Notes: generated by a model not told the origin, from the letters alone. A stretch of 41,332 bases of DNA from Pseudomonas sp. ok272 (GCF_900109995.1 NZ_FOCB01000013.1:132450-173781); one strand, 5' to 3'; counted from the first letter of the stretch, positions 16,952 through 24,684 are shown. A program made the numbers and translations.

Positions 16952-18457
16952 TGGCGTATTCAGATTCATCGAGCGCACCGCCAGCGCGCTCGCGGTCTCT
17001 TCATCCACCGCCAGGGAGAAGCTGAACGTCGCTCCTTGCCCCGGCACATCCAGCAGGCGGACTTCGCGGCCGTGCAGTTGCAGGATCCGCTGCACGATCC
17101 GCAAGCCCAAACCCCCATCCCGCCGCGCCCCGCCGATATTGAACGGCCGCAGGAACAGCCCGTCGCGCAGTGGCGGGGCAATCCCCGGCCCGCTGTCGCT
17201 GACGATGATCTCGACGAATTTGCCCTGGGGCACCAGCTTGATGTCGATGGCCCCGTCGGCAGGGGTATGGCGCAGGGCGTTGTCGAACAGGTTGGTCAGC
17301 ACCCGCTCGATCAACCCCAGGTCGGCGCACACCGAGGACACGCTGGGCGCGAAGTGGGCCTTGAGGTGCACCTGGCGTGATTCGGCGCTCAGTTCGAACT
17401 TCTGGAAGATGTCCTGCACCAGGTCGGTCAAGGAGAACCGCTCCAGCACCGGCTGCACAAAACCATGCTCCAGGCGCACCAACTCCAGCAACGACTGGGC
17501 GAGGCCGCCGACCTTGCGGCTCTGGTCCAGGGCAATCGCCAAGTAGCGCCGGCGCTCGGCCGGGGTCAGGGTCGCGTCCTTGAGCGACAGGGTTTCCAGG
17601 TAACCGTGCAACGAAGCCAGGGGCGTGCGCAGGTCGTGGGAGATGTTGGCCACCAGTTCGCGGCGTTCCTGGTCCAGGCGGGTCAGGGATTTCCACTGCT
17701 CACCCAGGCGGTCCTGCATCTGCCGGAACGTGCCATCGAGCACGGCGATTTCATCGTGGCTGGTGGCGGGCTCGGCGGTGCTGGGTGGCGTGGGGGCGGA
17801 CGGCGCGTCGATGTCGAAGTGGGCCACGGTATCGGTCAACCGTCGCAGCGGCCGGGTGATCAGGGTGAACGCGGTGAGACCGGCAATCAGGCACAGCAAG
17901 GCGACCAGGCCAATCGCCCACAGCGCGGTGTTCAACGCCGCGCTGGTAGCGCCTTGTTCGGCGAGGCGGTCATGGGCTTCGCTGAGCAGCACCACATACA
18001 AGTAGCCGGCCGGCTGGCCGTTGACCGTCAGGGGGGCGGCGCTGAACACCTTGCGTGCGTCGGCGCTACGCGGGTCGTCCCCGAGGACCGGCAACGGCGC
18101 GCCGGCGAGCAGGCGATGCACCGGGGCCAGGTCAACCTGTTCCCGACGCAAGTGGCCTTGGGGGGCGTCGTCGCCAACGATCCGCCCCTGGTTGTCGAGC
18201 AGGTACACCTCGACGCTGGGGTTGACCCGCATCAGTTGGCCGAACAACTCGCGCAGGGCATCGGGCTTGAGGCCGTTGGCGTCCATGAACGCGCTGTCGC
18301 GGGCGATGTGCCCGGCCAAATCGCGGGACAAGCCTTGTACCACTTCCAGCTCGTGCAGGGTGTTGGCGCGCACCTGCATCCACACCGAGGTGCCGCTGCA
18401 CACCAACAGCAGCAGGGCGAACACCAGGGCCAGGCGCTGGGTGAGGGTCAGTCTCAT
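16937..18457 (-). CDS. Sensor histidine kinase, EnvZ-like
   Basis: This is a 506-residue membrane kinase. Membrane helix 1 (ALVFALLLLVCSGTSVW) is at residues 10-27, the periplasmic sensor at about 28-175, helix 2 (ALWAIGLVALLCLIAGLTAFTLI) at about 178-200, then HAMP, the phospho-acceptor His274 in NISHDLRTPLASLHGYLE, the N box LFDNALRHT, and G boxes DSGPGIA and DGGLGLRIV. ATG 18457 overlaps the response-regulator stop by four bases, so the pair is co-translated. The last residues (NTPSPSP) and the stop codon lie in the neighbouring inverted repeat. It probably senses an envelope stress that calls for the divergent methionine sulfoxide reductases; this is inferred from position. Confidence 0.92.
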   Translation of the reverse strand: MRLTLTQRLALVFALLLLVCSGTSVWMQVRANTLHELEVVQGLSRDLAGHIARDSAFMDANGLKPDALRELFGQLMRVNPSVEVYLLDNQGRIVGDDAPQGHLRREQVDLAPVHRLLAGAPLPVLGDDPRSADARKVFSAAPLTVNGQPAGYLYVVLLSEAHDRLAEQGATSAALNTALWAIGLVALLCLIAGLTAFTLITRPLRRLTDTVAHFDIDAPSAPTPPSTAEPATSHDEIAVLDGTFRQMQDRLGEQWKSLTRLDQERRELVANISHDLRTPLASLHGYLETLSLKDATLTPAERRRYLAIALDQSRKVGGLAQSLLELVRLEHGFVQPVLERFSLTDLVQDIFQKFELSAESRQVHLKAHFAPSVSSVCADLGLIERVLTNLFDNALRHTPADGAIDIKLVPQGKFVEIIVSDSGPGIAPPLRDGLFLRPFNIGGARRDGGLGLRIVQRILQLHGREVRLLDVPGQGATFSFSLAVDEETASALAVRSMNLNTPSPSP

Positions 18458-19170
18458 GGTTGTTCCTGCGCGGTGGCGAATTTGTAGCCGCGGCCCCAGA
18501 CCGTGAGGATGCGTGCCGGTTGTGCCGGGTCGGTCTCGATCTTGGCCCGCAGGCGGTTGATGTGGGTGTTGACCGTGTGCTCGTAGCCTTCGTGGCTGTA
18601 GCCCCAGACGGCGTTGAGCAAGTCCATGCGCGAGAACACCTTGCCCGGCTGGCGGACGAAGAAGTACAGCAGGTCGAATTCGCGCGGGGTCAGGTCCAGG
18701 TGTTTGCCGTGCAGGGACACGTCGCGGGTGATCGGGTCGATGGACAGCCCGTCGCTGGCCAGGCTGCCGGCGTCCATCTTCAGGTTGCGCGCCATGGCGT
18801 CGACCCGGCGCAGCAGGGCCTTGACCCGCGCCACCAGCTCCAGCATGGAGAACGGCTTGGCCAGGTAGTCGTCGGCGCCCAGTTCCAGGCCGAGGATGCG
18901 GTGCATTTCGCTGGAGCGCGCGCTGGTGATGATGATCGGCGTGTAGCGCGCCATGGCCCGGGCCCGGCGGCAGATTTCCAGGCCATCGACGCCCGGCAGC
19001 ATCAGGTCCAGGACCAGCGCATCCCAACTGCCTTGCTCCAGCAGGCGCAGGCCTTCATTGCCATCGGCGCTGTGCACCACCTCGAACTGCTCGTCGCGCA
19101 GGTGCAGGCAGATCAGGTCGGCAATGTGGCGGTCGTCCTCGACCACCAAGACTCGTTTGGGCTGATCCAT
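18454..19170 (-). CDS. OmpR-family response regulator
   Basis: This is a 238-residue regulator. The receiver domain has acidic residues Glu11, Asp12 and Asp13, the phospho-acceptor Asp55 in VLDLMLPGVDG, and the conserved Lys in LAKPFSMLEL. The C-terminal winged helix includes LTPREFDLLYFFVRQPGKVFSR and VNTHINRLRAKIE. ATG 19170 has AGGATCG upstream; the open frame extends to 19269 but the MDQPKRVLVVEDD start is standard. It is divergent from msrB across 141 bases and is likely to control that operon. Confidence 0.93.
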   Translation of the reverse strand: MDQPKRVLVVEDDRHIADLICLHLRDEQFEVVHSADGNEGLRLLEQGSWDALVLDLMLPGVDGLEICRRARAMARYTPIIITSARSSEMHRILGLELGADDYLAKPFSMLELVARVKALLRRVDAMARNLKMDAGSLASDGLSIDPITRDVSLHGKHLDLTPREFDLLYFFVRQPGKVFSRMDLLNAVWGYSHEGYEHTVNTHINRLRAKIETDPAQPARILTVWGRGYKFATAQEQP

Positions 19171-19311
19171 TGGGCTTCGATCCTGTTGCGGGTAGCGGCC
19201 ATTGTGCGGGTTTTCCCCGGGGCGAGTTATCACGAATTGTTTAACTGTCGGTGAGGATTTGGCGATCACTGCAAGCCTAGGCTGTGTTCCGGGCCAATGA
19301 GGGACACCAGC

Positions 19312-19833
19312 ATGTTTTCACGTCGACAGATGCTTCTGGCAGGCGGTGGACTTGGCGTTGCGGCGCTGGTCGCCGGGGTGCTGCCCAAACTCGGGATACC
19401 GGGCGGCGTGATCGCCCTGGCCCATGCCGACGAGACGTTCGCGGTCAACCACAGCGAGGCGCAATGGCGCACCCTGCTCAGTGCCGAGCAATACGAGATC
19501 CTTCGCCAAGAGGGTACCGAACGTGCCTACAGCAGCGCGCTGAACCAAGAACACCGCAACGGCACCTTTGCCTGTGCCGGCTGTGAGCTGGCGCTGTTTT
19601 CATCCAACACCAAGTTCGACAGCCACACCGGTTGGCCGAGTTTCTGGGCGCCGCTGGATCACGCCGTGGCCACCCGCGAAGATCGCGCCTACGGCGTGCT
19701 GCGCGAAGAGGTGCATTGCCGCCGTTGCGGCGGGCATTTGGGCCATGTGTTCAACGACGGACCACAACCGACCGGCCTGCGCTATTGCATGAACGGGCTG
19801 GCGCTGGCGTTTGTGCCGGCAACCGGCAGCTAG
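19312..19833 (+). CDS. msrB: Methionine-R-sulfoxide reductase B with twin-arginine signal
   Basis: This is a 173-residue protein. An N-terminal SRRQMLLAGGGLGVAALVAG is a good Tat signal, with processing near AHA-DE (about residue 39). The SelR domain follows: zinc cysteines Cys88, Cys91, Cys136 and Cys139, substrate motif SHTGWPSFW, and catalytic Cys159 in GLRYCMN. It reduces methionine-R-sulfoxide in proteins. The predicted place is the periplasm, unlike the common cytoplasmic MsrB. ATG 19312 is preferred (GAGGGA upstream) over ATG 19297. It is followed by an exported MsrA gene and divergent from a two-component system. The electron donor for a periplasmic MsrB is not encoded nearby. Confidence 0.9.
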   Translation: MFSRRQMLLAGGGLGVAALVAGVLPKLGIPGGVIALAHADETFAVNHSEAQWRTLLSAEQYEILRQEGTERAYSSALNQEHRNGTFACAGCELALFSSNTKFDSHTGWPSFWAPLDHAVATREDRAYGVLREEVHCRRCGGHLGHVFNDGPQPTGLRYCMNGLALAFVPATGS

Positions 19834-19842
19834 ACACCGAAC

Positions 19843-19886
19843 CTGTGGGCGCGAGCCCGCTCGCGAAGACGCCGTGTCAGGCGACA
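19843..19886. repeat. Single REP-type unit
   Basis: CCTGTGGGCGCGAGCCCGCTCGCGAAGACG is one REP unit with a short stem. It lies between msrB and msrA and could trim the 3' end of the msrB message. Confidence 0.7.
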
Positions 19887-19910
19887 TCAACGAGTTGAGG
19901 AGTACTGACC

Positions 19911-20618
19911 ATGAAGACTCGATTCACCTGGCGGCAAACCCTGCTGGGCCTGGCACTGGCGGGCGTCGTCGGCCAAAGCCTGGCGTGGTCGCTCGGCGCG
20001 GCGGCGGATGCCGTCGCCATCGCCCCGCCGGCCCTGGACGAAACCCCCAGGACGGGCAGCGAAACCGCGGTGTTCGCCGGGGGCTGTTTCTGGGGCGTGC
20101 AGGGGGTATTCCAGCATGTCAAAGGGGTGACGAGCGCGGTGTCCGGCTATGCCGGCGGCGCGGCCAATACGGCGCGCTATGAACAGGTGGGCGGGGGAGA
20201 GACCGGGCATGCCGAATCGGTGCAGGTGACCTTCGACCCGGTGCAGGTGAGCTACGGCAGCCTGCTGCAAATCTACTTCTCGGTGGCCCACAACCCCACC
20301 GAACTGAACCGCCAGGGCCCGGACAGCGGCACCCAGTATCGCTCGGCGCTGTTCGTGCAAAGCCCCGAACAACAGCGGATCGCCCAAGCCTACATCGCCC
20401 AACTGGATACGGCCCATGCCTTCGCCAAGCCGATCGTCACCACCCTGGAAACCTACAATGGCTTCTACCCGGCGGAGGACTATCACCAGGACTTTCTCAC
20501 CCAGCACCCGAACTATCCCTACATCGTGGTCAACGACTTGCCGAAGGTCGCGCAACTCAAGGCGTTGTATCCAGAGCGGTACCGGGACAAGCCGGTGTTG
20601 GTGAACAGCGGGATGTAG
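19911..20618 (+). CDS. msrA: Peptide methionine-S-sulfoxide reductase A, exported
   Basis: This is a 235-residue protein. The N terminus MKTRFTWRQTLLGLALAGVV, with the following QSLAWSLGA, is a signal peptide or membrane anchor, and the MsrA domain begins near residue 50. The catalytic motif is GGCFWGVQGVF with Cys59. Other conserved features are YAGGAANTARYEQVGGGETGHAES and AEDYHQDF. It reduces methionine-S-sulfoxide, complementing MsrB, so the pair can repair both forms in the envelope. GAGGAG is found ahead of the ATG. The stop codon TAG lies in the first base pairs of an 18-bp dyad that may end the transcript. Confidence 0.92.
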   Translation: MKTRFTWRQTLLGLALAGVVGQSLAWSLGAAADAVAIAPPALDETPRTGSETAVFAGGCFWGVQGVFQHVKGVTSAVSGYAGGAANTARYEQVGGGETGHAESVQVTFDPVQVSYGSLLQIYFSVAHNPTELNRQGPDSGTQYRSALFVQSPEQQRIAQAYIAQLDTAHAFAKPIVTTLETYNGFYPAEDYHQDFLTQHPNYPYIVVNDLPKVAQLKALYPERYRDKPVLVNSGM

Positions 20619-20660
20619 CCTCTGGAGGCTACATCGCTGAAAGTAGCCTCTGGAGGCTAA
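20615..20660. repeat. Two tandem 18-bp dyads, GTAGCCTC-TG-GAGGCTAC type
   Basis: Two copies of GTAGCCTCTGGAGGCTA(C/A) start at 20615 and 20643, 28 bases apart. Each has 8-base arms around a 2-base centre. They overlap the msrA stop codon. A related pair is found at 22340-22385 with the same 28-base period. Confidence 0.85.
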
Positions 20661-20737
20661 CACCACCCAGGTGGGAGCAACTGTCTTAGCCATGCCGCTC
20701 GTCACCGCCATCGCGAGCAGAAATCTGGGTTGAGCCC

Positions 20738-20898
20738 GTAGGAGCGAGGCTTGCCCGCGAACCGGCCAGCCCATTCAACATTGATGTCGCCAGACTTACC
20801 GCCTTCGCGGGCAAGCCTTAATGCCAGTCAGTTAAGCGAAACCCACGTGGGAGCGAGCCTTAACTGACTGGCATTAGGGCAAGCCTCGCTCCTACAAG
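20738..20898. repeat. Inverted REP pair interrupted by a small insertion
   Basis: GTAGGAGCGAGGCTTGCCCGCGAA on the left pairs with TTCGCGGGCAAGCCT...CGCTCCTAC on the right. The right REP is split by the 58-bp element at 20819-20876; removing it and one copy of the 10-base duplication rebuilds an intact REP. Confidence 0.85.
20819..20876. mobile_element. 58-bp MITE-like element with 10-bp target duplication
   Basis: The ends TAATGCCAGTCAGTTA and TAACTGACTGGCATTA are perfect 16-base inverted repeats around a 26-base core containing CCCACGTGGG. Directly flanking direct repeats GGGCAAGCCT (20809-20818 and 20877-20886) form a target-site duplication. There is no coding capacity, so movement would need a transposase in trans. 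A 10-base duplication is compatible with an IS4-type transposase, but the family assignment is tentative. Confidence 0.8.
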
Positions 20899-20956
20899 GA
20901 ATTGAGCTGCCCCCGGATGTGTGTTCGCCGTGGACCAGGGTGGGAGCGCCTCTGAC

Positions 20957-21694
20957 TTACCAGCCCAGTAACCGTGTGACCAGCAGCCCCACTGCGATGC
21001 TGAGGGTGAAACTCAACAGCGTGCCGAGCAGCACATACTCACTCAGTGAGCGAACCTTGGCGCCCTGGATCTCATTGAAGCGCAGGATGCTTTTGGCGGT
21101 GAGCAAGAACCCTATGGCTTCCCACTGCTTGAGCAGGACAAAGGTGAGGATCAGGGCGCGCTCCAGATTGCCGATCAGTTTCCCGGCGTTGGCCAGTGAG
21201 CCCTGGCTGTCGATCTCCTTGATCCACGGCTTGAGGGCCAGGCCGATCAAGGTGGAAGTGGGATGCAGGACTAGCAGGTAGGCCAGCAGGATCAACAGAT
21301 TGGCCGGGGAGGGCAGCGTCGTCAGGGAGCCGTATAGCGTTTGGAAGTAGTTGTCCGTGACGAGCCACACCAGGGTGATGGCACTCAAGACCACGACCTG
21401 TTCGAGCAAGAAGTAGCGTACGGGGTGACTGCTTTGGCGGGGCATCAGCAGATACAGCGCTGCTCGGCCTGCCGCGAGTGCCAGTGCCGCCGTGGCCGCA
21501 CTGGCGATGTCATGCCGCAGCAGGGCCAGCGCGACAAAAAGCGCCAGGCTGGCGGCGATGAAGTAGATCGCCATCACCAAGACACGGTAACGCGACGCGG
21601 TGACCTCGGCGTACCAGCGTTTCCAGGGCAGTACAAAATCGACCAGCACATGGATCAGCACCATCACCAGCAGTAGAACCAACGGCTCAGCCAT
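20957..21694 (-). CDS. DUF3307-like polytopic membrane protein
   Basis: This is a 245-residue, strongly hydrophobic protein with about six or seven membrane helices. The N terminus MAEPLVLLLVMVLIHVLVDFVLPWKRW has the acidic residue in the first helix (HVLVDFVLP) that is typical of DUF3307 proteins. A cytoplasmic-looking stretch (LKPWIKEIDSQGSLANAGKLIGNLER) lies before the last two or three helices. The ATG sits inside the end of the SatD-like gene (8-base overlap, ATGGCTGA) with GGGGAG 9 bases upstream, so the two are translationally coupled. Function is unknown. DUF3307 proteins are often found beside SatD-like proteins. If the partner makes a nucleotide signal, this could be its membrane effector; that is a hypothesis only. 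Confidence 0.8.
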   Translation of the reverse strand: MAEPLVLLLVMVLIHVLVDFVLPWKRWYAEVTASRYRVLVMAIYFIAASLALFVALALLRHDIASAATAALALAAGRAALYLLMPRQSSHPVRYFLLEQVVVLSAITLVWLVTDNYFQTLYGSLTTLPSPANLLILLAYLLVLHPTSTLIGLALKPWIKEIDSQGSLANAGKLIGNLERALILTFVLLKQWEAIGFLLTAKSILRFNEIQGAKVRSLSEYVLLGTLLSFTLSIAVGLLVTRLLGW

Positions 21695-22304
21695 GTGCCA
21701 ACTCCCCAATCCAAAGGCGGGTGCGTTCCAGGTAGCGATCCAGCAAACGGGCCTGGGCACGTTGTAACGCCCTGTTCACGGTGACTCTGGATTTGCCCAG
21801 GCGTTGGGCTGTCTCTGCCTGATGCGACTCGGTTATCAGGTGCACGCCATAGGTTTGCGCTTCTACTTGTGTCCATTGCTCGATGATTGCACCGACAAAC
21901 TCGGTGACCAGCTCGGTGCGCTCCAGAAAGCGCTCGTCATTGCTGAACACCGCGAGGGTGGACTTTTTCATGCCGTCCAGGCCCTGGCCGGACAACACGA
22001 AGGCTTCGCCATAGCCCTGGGTCGACTGGGCAGAACCAATACCGATGGCCAGGCGCGCGTCCCAGCGTTCACCGCTCGGGCTGGCAGCAATCAAGGCGGC
22101 TCTGAGCGCCAGGGCACAATGAAACACGTGCTCTGGTTGCTTGAGTACCAATTGAAAACCGTCGCCACGATAGGTTTCGACGTCGGCGCCATAGCGGCGC
22201 TCTAACGTCCTGAGTACGGTTTCCAGGCCAGCAATGTAGGCGAGTGTGTTGTCCACCGTTTGGGAGTGAATCAGGTCGCCGGTCAGAACTGCTTTGATCG
22301 CCAT
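21687..22304 (-). CDS. SatD-like protein with nucleotide-cyclase-like motifs and C-terminal HTH
   Basis: This is a 205-residue protein. Residues 1-125 follow the order of a class III nucleotidyl cyclase: VLTGDLIHSQ with Asp10 (first metal site), YRGDGFQLVL with Asp48 (second metal site), a helix EHVFHCALALRAAL, the strand ARLAIGIGSA, and GYGEAFVLSGQGLDGM as the dimer-side segment. Residues 157-190 (ITESHQAETAQRLGKSRVTV) look like a sigma-70 region 4 or LuxR-type HTH. SatD-family proteins are known mainly by name. ATG 22304 has CGGAG upstream. The gene is first in a two-gene unit with the DUF3307-like protein and lies just beyond a perfect 46-bp palindrome. The start could be as early as 22337, but without a ribosome site. 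Confidence 0.75.
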   Translation of the reverse strand: MAIKAVLTGDLIHSQTVDNTLAYIAGLETVLRTLERRYGADVETYRGDGFQLVLKQPEHVFHCALALRAALIAASPSGERWDARLAIGIGSAQSTQGYGEAFVLSGQGLDGMKKSTLAVFSNDERFLERTELVTEFVGAIIEQWTQVEAQTYGVHLITESHQAETAQRLGKSRVTVNRALQRAQARLLDRYLERTRLWIGELAHG

Positions 22305-22339
22305 GGGCGCTCCGGGGGAAACGGTGAGTAAGCACAAAA

Positions 22340-22385
22340 GTAGCCTCTAAAGGCTACTTTTGCAAAAGTAGCCTTTAGAGGCTAC
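22340..22385. repeat. Perfect 46-bp palindrome made of two 18-bp dyads
   Basis: GTAGCCTCTAAAGGCTAC, then TTTTGCAAAA, then GTAGCCTTTAGAGGCTAC: the right arm is the exact reverse complement of the left and the centre is itself palindromic. It lies between the SatD-like gene and the LysR gene stop, and on the minus strand its hairpin followed by TTTT could end LysR transcription. Confidence 0.9.
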
Positions 22386-22388
22386 ATC

Positions 22389-23300
22389 TCAGCGACTCGG
22401 CTTGCCCCACCTCTGTAGCGCAAACTCGACGAAGCAGCGCAGTTTCGGCAACCGGTAGCGGTCCGGGGCATAGATCAGGTTCATCGGCCGGCTCGGCAGT
22501 CGATAGCCCTGCAACAGGGCGACCAACTTGCCATCCCTGAGGTCCTGCTGCACCAGGGCATCGGCCAGCATCACGATGCCCATGCCAGCGCGGGCGGCCT
22601 GGAGCAGGCCCGGCGCGCTGTTGATCACCATCGGCCCGGTCACCGGCACGTGCACCTGGCCTTCGGGGCCGGTCAGCGGCCAGTGCTTGCCCACCGCACT
22701 CCACTCATCGCCCGCCGGGTAAGCATAGGTCAGGCAGTGATGCTGGCTGAGGTCCTGGGGGTGGGTCGGCACCCCGTGTCTCGCCAGGTACGCGGGGGAG
22801 GCGCAGATGGTCAGGGTGTAGTCGATCAACGGCCGGGCGATCAGCCCCGACGGTTCCGGAGTCCCCAGGCGAATGGCGACATGCACCCCGTTTTCGATCA
22901 GGTCCACCACCGGGCTGCCGAGCGCCACGTCCAGGCGAATCTGCGGGTACTGCTGGCTGAACAGGTGCAGGGCCGGGGCCAGGCACTCGGAGCCAAAGCT
23001 CGGCGGGGCGGTGATGCGCAAGGTGCCCTTGGGTTCGCCCTGCTCCTGTTCGGCCAGCCGCTCGGAGTCGCGCACCAACCCCAGCACTTCCAGGCAGCGT
23101 TCATAGTAGGCGCGGCCGAACTCGGTCAGGCGCTGGCGGCGCGTGGTGCGGTTCAGCAGGCTGGCGCCCAGGCGCTGCTCCAGGGCGCGCAAGTGGTTGC
23201 CAACCATGGTGGTCGATAGCGCGCACTCGCGGGCGGCGGCGGTCAGGCTGCCGGTCTCCACCACTTTCACGTACACCGACATCGCCAGGAATAAGTCCAT
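22389..23300 (-). CDS. LysR-type transcriptional regulator
   Basis: This is a 303-residue LTTR starting MDLFLAMSVYVKVVETGSLTAAA, the form seen in the large CrgA/DsdC-type subgroup. HTH is ALSTTMVGNHLRALEQRLG; the effector domain starts near KGTLRITAPPSFGSE. GGA precedes the ATG at normal distance. The frame is open to 23348 but MDLF is the standard start. It is divergent from argD across 102 bases, so control of that aminotransferase is plausible. The terminator is probably the 46-bp palindrome. Confidence 0.87.
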   Translation of the reverse strand: MDLFLAMSVYVKVVETGSLTAAARECALSTTMVGNHLRALEQRLGASLLNRTTRRQRLTEFGRAYYERCLEVLGLVRDSERLAEQEQGEPKGTLRITAPPSFGSECLAPALHLFSQQYPQIRLDVALGSPVVDLIENGVHVAIRLGTPEPSGLIARPLIDYTLTICASPAYLARHGVPTHPQDLSQHHCLTYAYPAGDEWSAVGKHWPLTGPEGQVHVPVTGPMVINSAPGLLQAARAGMGIVMLADALVQQDLRDGKLVALLQGYRLPSRPMNLIYAPDRYRLPKLRCFVEFALQRWGKPSR

Positions 23301-23402
23301 TATCAAGTCCAGCTTTAAGATGATTGAAGTATTACCGCATTTATCCATCAGGAGTGGCTAACCATACTGCAAAACACCCCACCCCTGCTGGAGCTTGATG
23401 CC

Positions 23403-24575
23403 ATGACCGCCGCCCACCTGATGCGCACCTACCAACCCCTGGCCCTGAGTTTTGCCAAGGGTCTGGGCACCCGCCTGTGGGATCGGGACGGTCGCGAGTA
23501 CCTGGACGCGGTGGCGGGCGTGGCGGTGACCAACGTCGGTCATTCGCACCCTCGGGTGGTCAGCGCGATCACAGAGCAGGCCGGGTTGTTGCTGCACACC
23601 TCCAACCTCTACAGCATCGACTGGCAGCAACGGCTGGCGACCCGGCTGGCGCACCTGTCGGGGATGGATCGGGTGTTTTTCAGCAACTCCGGGGCCGAGG
23701 CCAACGAAACCGCCTTGAAGCTGGCGCGCCTGCATGGCTGGCACAAAGGCATCGAACAGCCGCTGGTGGTGGTCATGGAGAACGCCTTTCATGGCCGTAC
23801 CCTGGGCACGTTGTCCGCCAGCGATGGGCCGGCGGTGCGCCTGGGTTACCAGCAACTGCCGGGGGACTTCCTCAAGGTGCCGTTTGGTGACCTCAAGGCC
23901 CTGGACCAGGCCTGCCACGATTTCGGCTCGCGCATCGTCGCCGTCTTGCTGGAGCCGATCCAGGGCGAGAGCGGCGTGCAACTGGCGCCACCCGGTTACC
24001 TCAAGGTCCTGCGCACCCTGTGCAGCCAGCGCAATTGGCTGCTGATGCTCGATGAGATCCAGACCGGTATCGGCCGCACCGGCCAATGGTTCGCCTTCCA
24101 GCACGACGGCCTCGTGCCCGACGTCATGACCCTGGCCAAAGGTTTGGGTAATGGCGTGCCCATCGGCGCTTGCGTGGCCCGTGGCAAGGCCGCCGAACTG
24201 TTCACCCCCGGCAGCCACGGCAGTACGTTCGGCGGCAATCCGCTGGCGTGCCGGGTCGGTTGCACGGTGCTGGCGATCATCGAGGAACAAGGCTTGCTCG
24301 ACAACGCCCGGCGCCAGGGCGAACGCCTGTTGGCCCGGCTGCACGCGGAGCTGGACGGCAACCCTGGTGTGCTGGCGATTCGTGGCCAGGGCCTGATGAT
24401 CGGTATTGACCTGGCCCAGCCAATCCGCGACCTGGCGCTGATCGCCGCGCGCGACCATGGGCTGCTGATCAACGTCACCCGCGGCAAGACCATCCGCCTG
24501 CTGCCGCCGTTGACGATTGCTGAGGATGAGGTGGAGATGATTGTGCGTGGGCTGGCGCGGTTGCTCAGCCAGTAA
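23403..24575 (+). CDS. argD: Acetylornithine/succinylornithine aminotransferase
   Basis: This is a 390-residue class III, PLP-dependent aminotransferase. Visible are the N-terminal YQPLALSFAKGLGTRLWD, the PLP-site region FFSNSGAEANETALKLAR, MENAFHGRTLGTLSAS, LLMLDEIQTGIGRTG (the Asp that contacts the PLP ring nitrogen), the PLP lysine in MTLAKGLGNGVPIG, and HGSTFGGNPLACR. It transfers an amino group between N-acetylornithine and 2-oxoglutarate in arginine synthesis, and related copies act in arginine breakdown. The wording is close to the argD copies I know from pseudomonads. GGAG stands 10 bases before the ATG. The LysR neighbour suggests induced control. A REP pair follows the stop. Confidence 0.9.
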   Translation: MTAAHLMRTYQPLALSFAKGLGTRLWDRDGREYLDAVAGVAVTNVGHSHPRVVSAITEQAGLLLHTSNLYSIDWQQRLATRLAHLSGMDRVFFSNSGAEANETALKLARLHGWHKGIEQPLVVVMENAFHGRTLGTLSASDGPAVRLGYQQLPGDFLKVPFGDLKALDQACHDFGSRIVAVLLEPIQGESGVQLAPPGYLKVLRTLCSQRNWLLMLDEIQTGIGRTGQWFAFQHDGLVPDVMTLAKGLGNGVPIGACVARGKAAELFTPGSHGSTFGGNPLACRVGCTVLAIIEEQGLLDNARRQGERLLARLHAELDGNPGVLAIRGQGLMIGIDLAQPIRDLALIAARDHGLLINVTRGKTIRLLPPLTIAEDEVEMIVRGLARLLSQ

Positions 24576-24593
24576 AGACCGTGCGGTCCCCTT

Positions 24594-24672
24594 GTGGGCG
24601 CGAGCCCGCTCGCGAAGTCGGCGTGTCAGTCATGGAGGTCCCGGCCCCTTCGCGAGCGGGCTCGCTCCCACC
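24594..24672. repeat. Inverted REP pair
   Basis: TGTGGGCGCGAGCCCGCTCGCGAAG and its inverted copy CTTCGCGAGCGGGCTCGCTCCCACC lie after argD and before the broken VOC gene. Confidence 0.9.
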
Positions 24673-24684
24673 GCTCGTTCCCTT

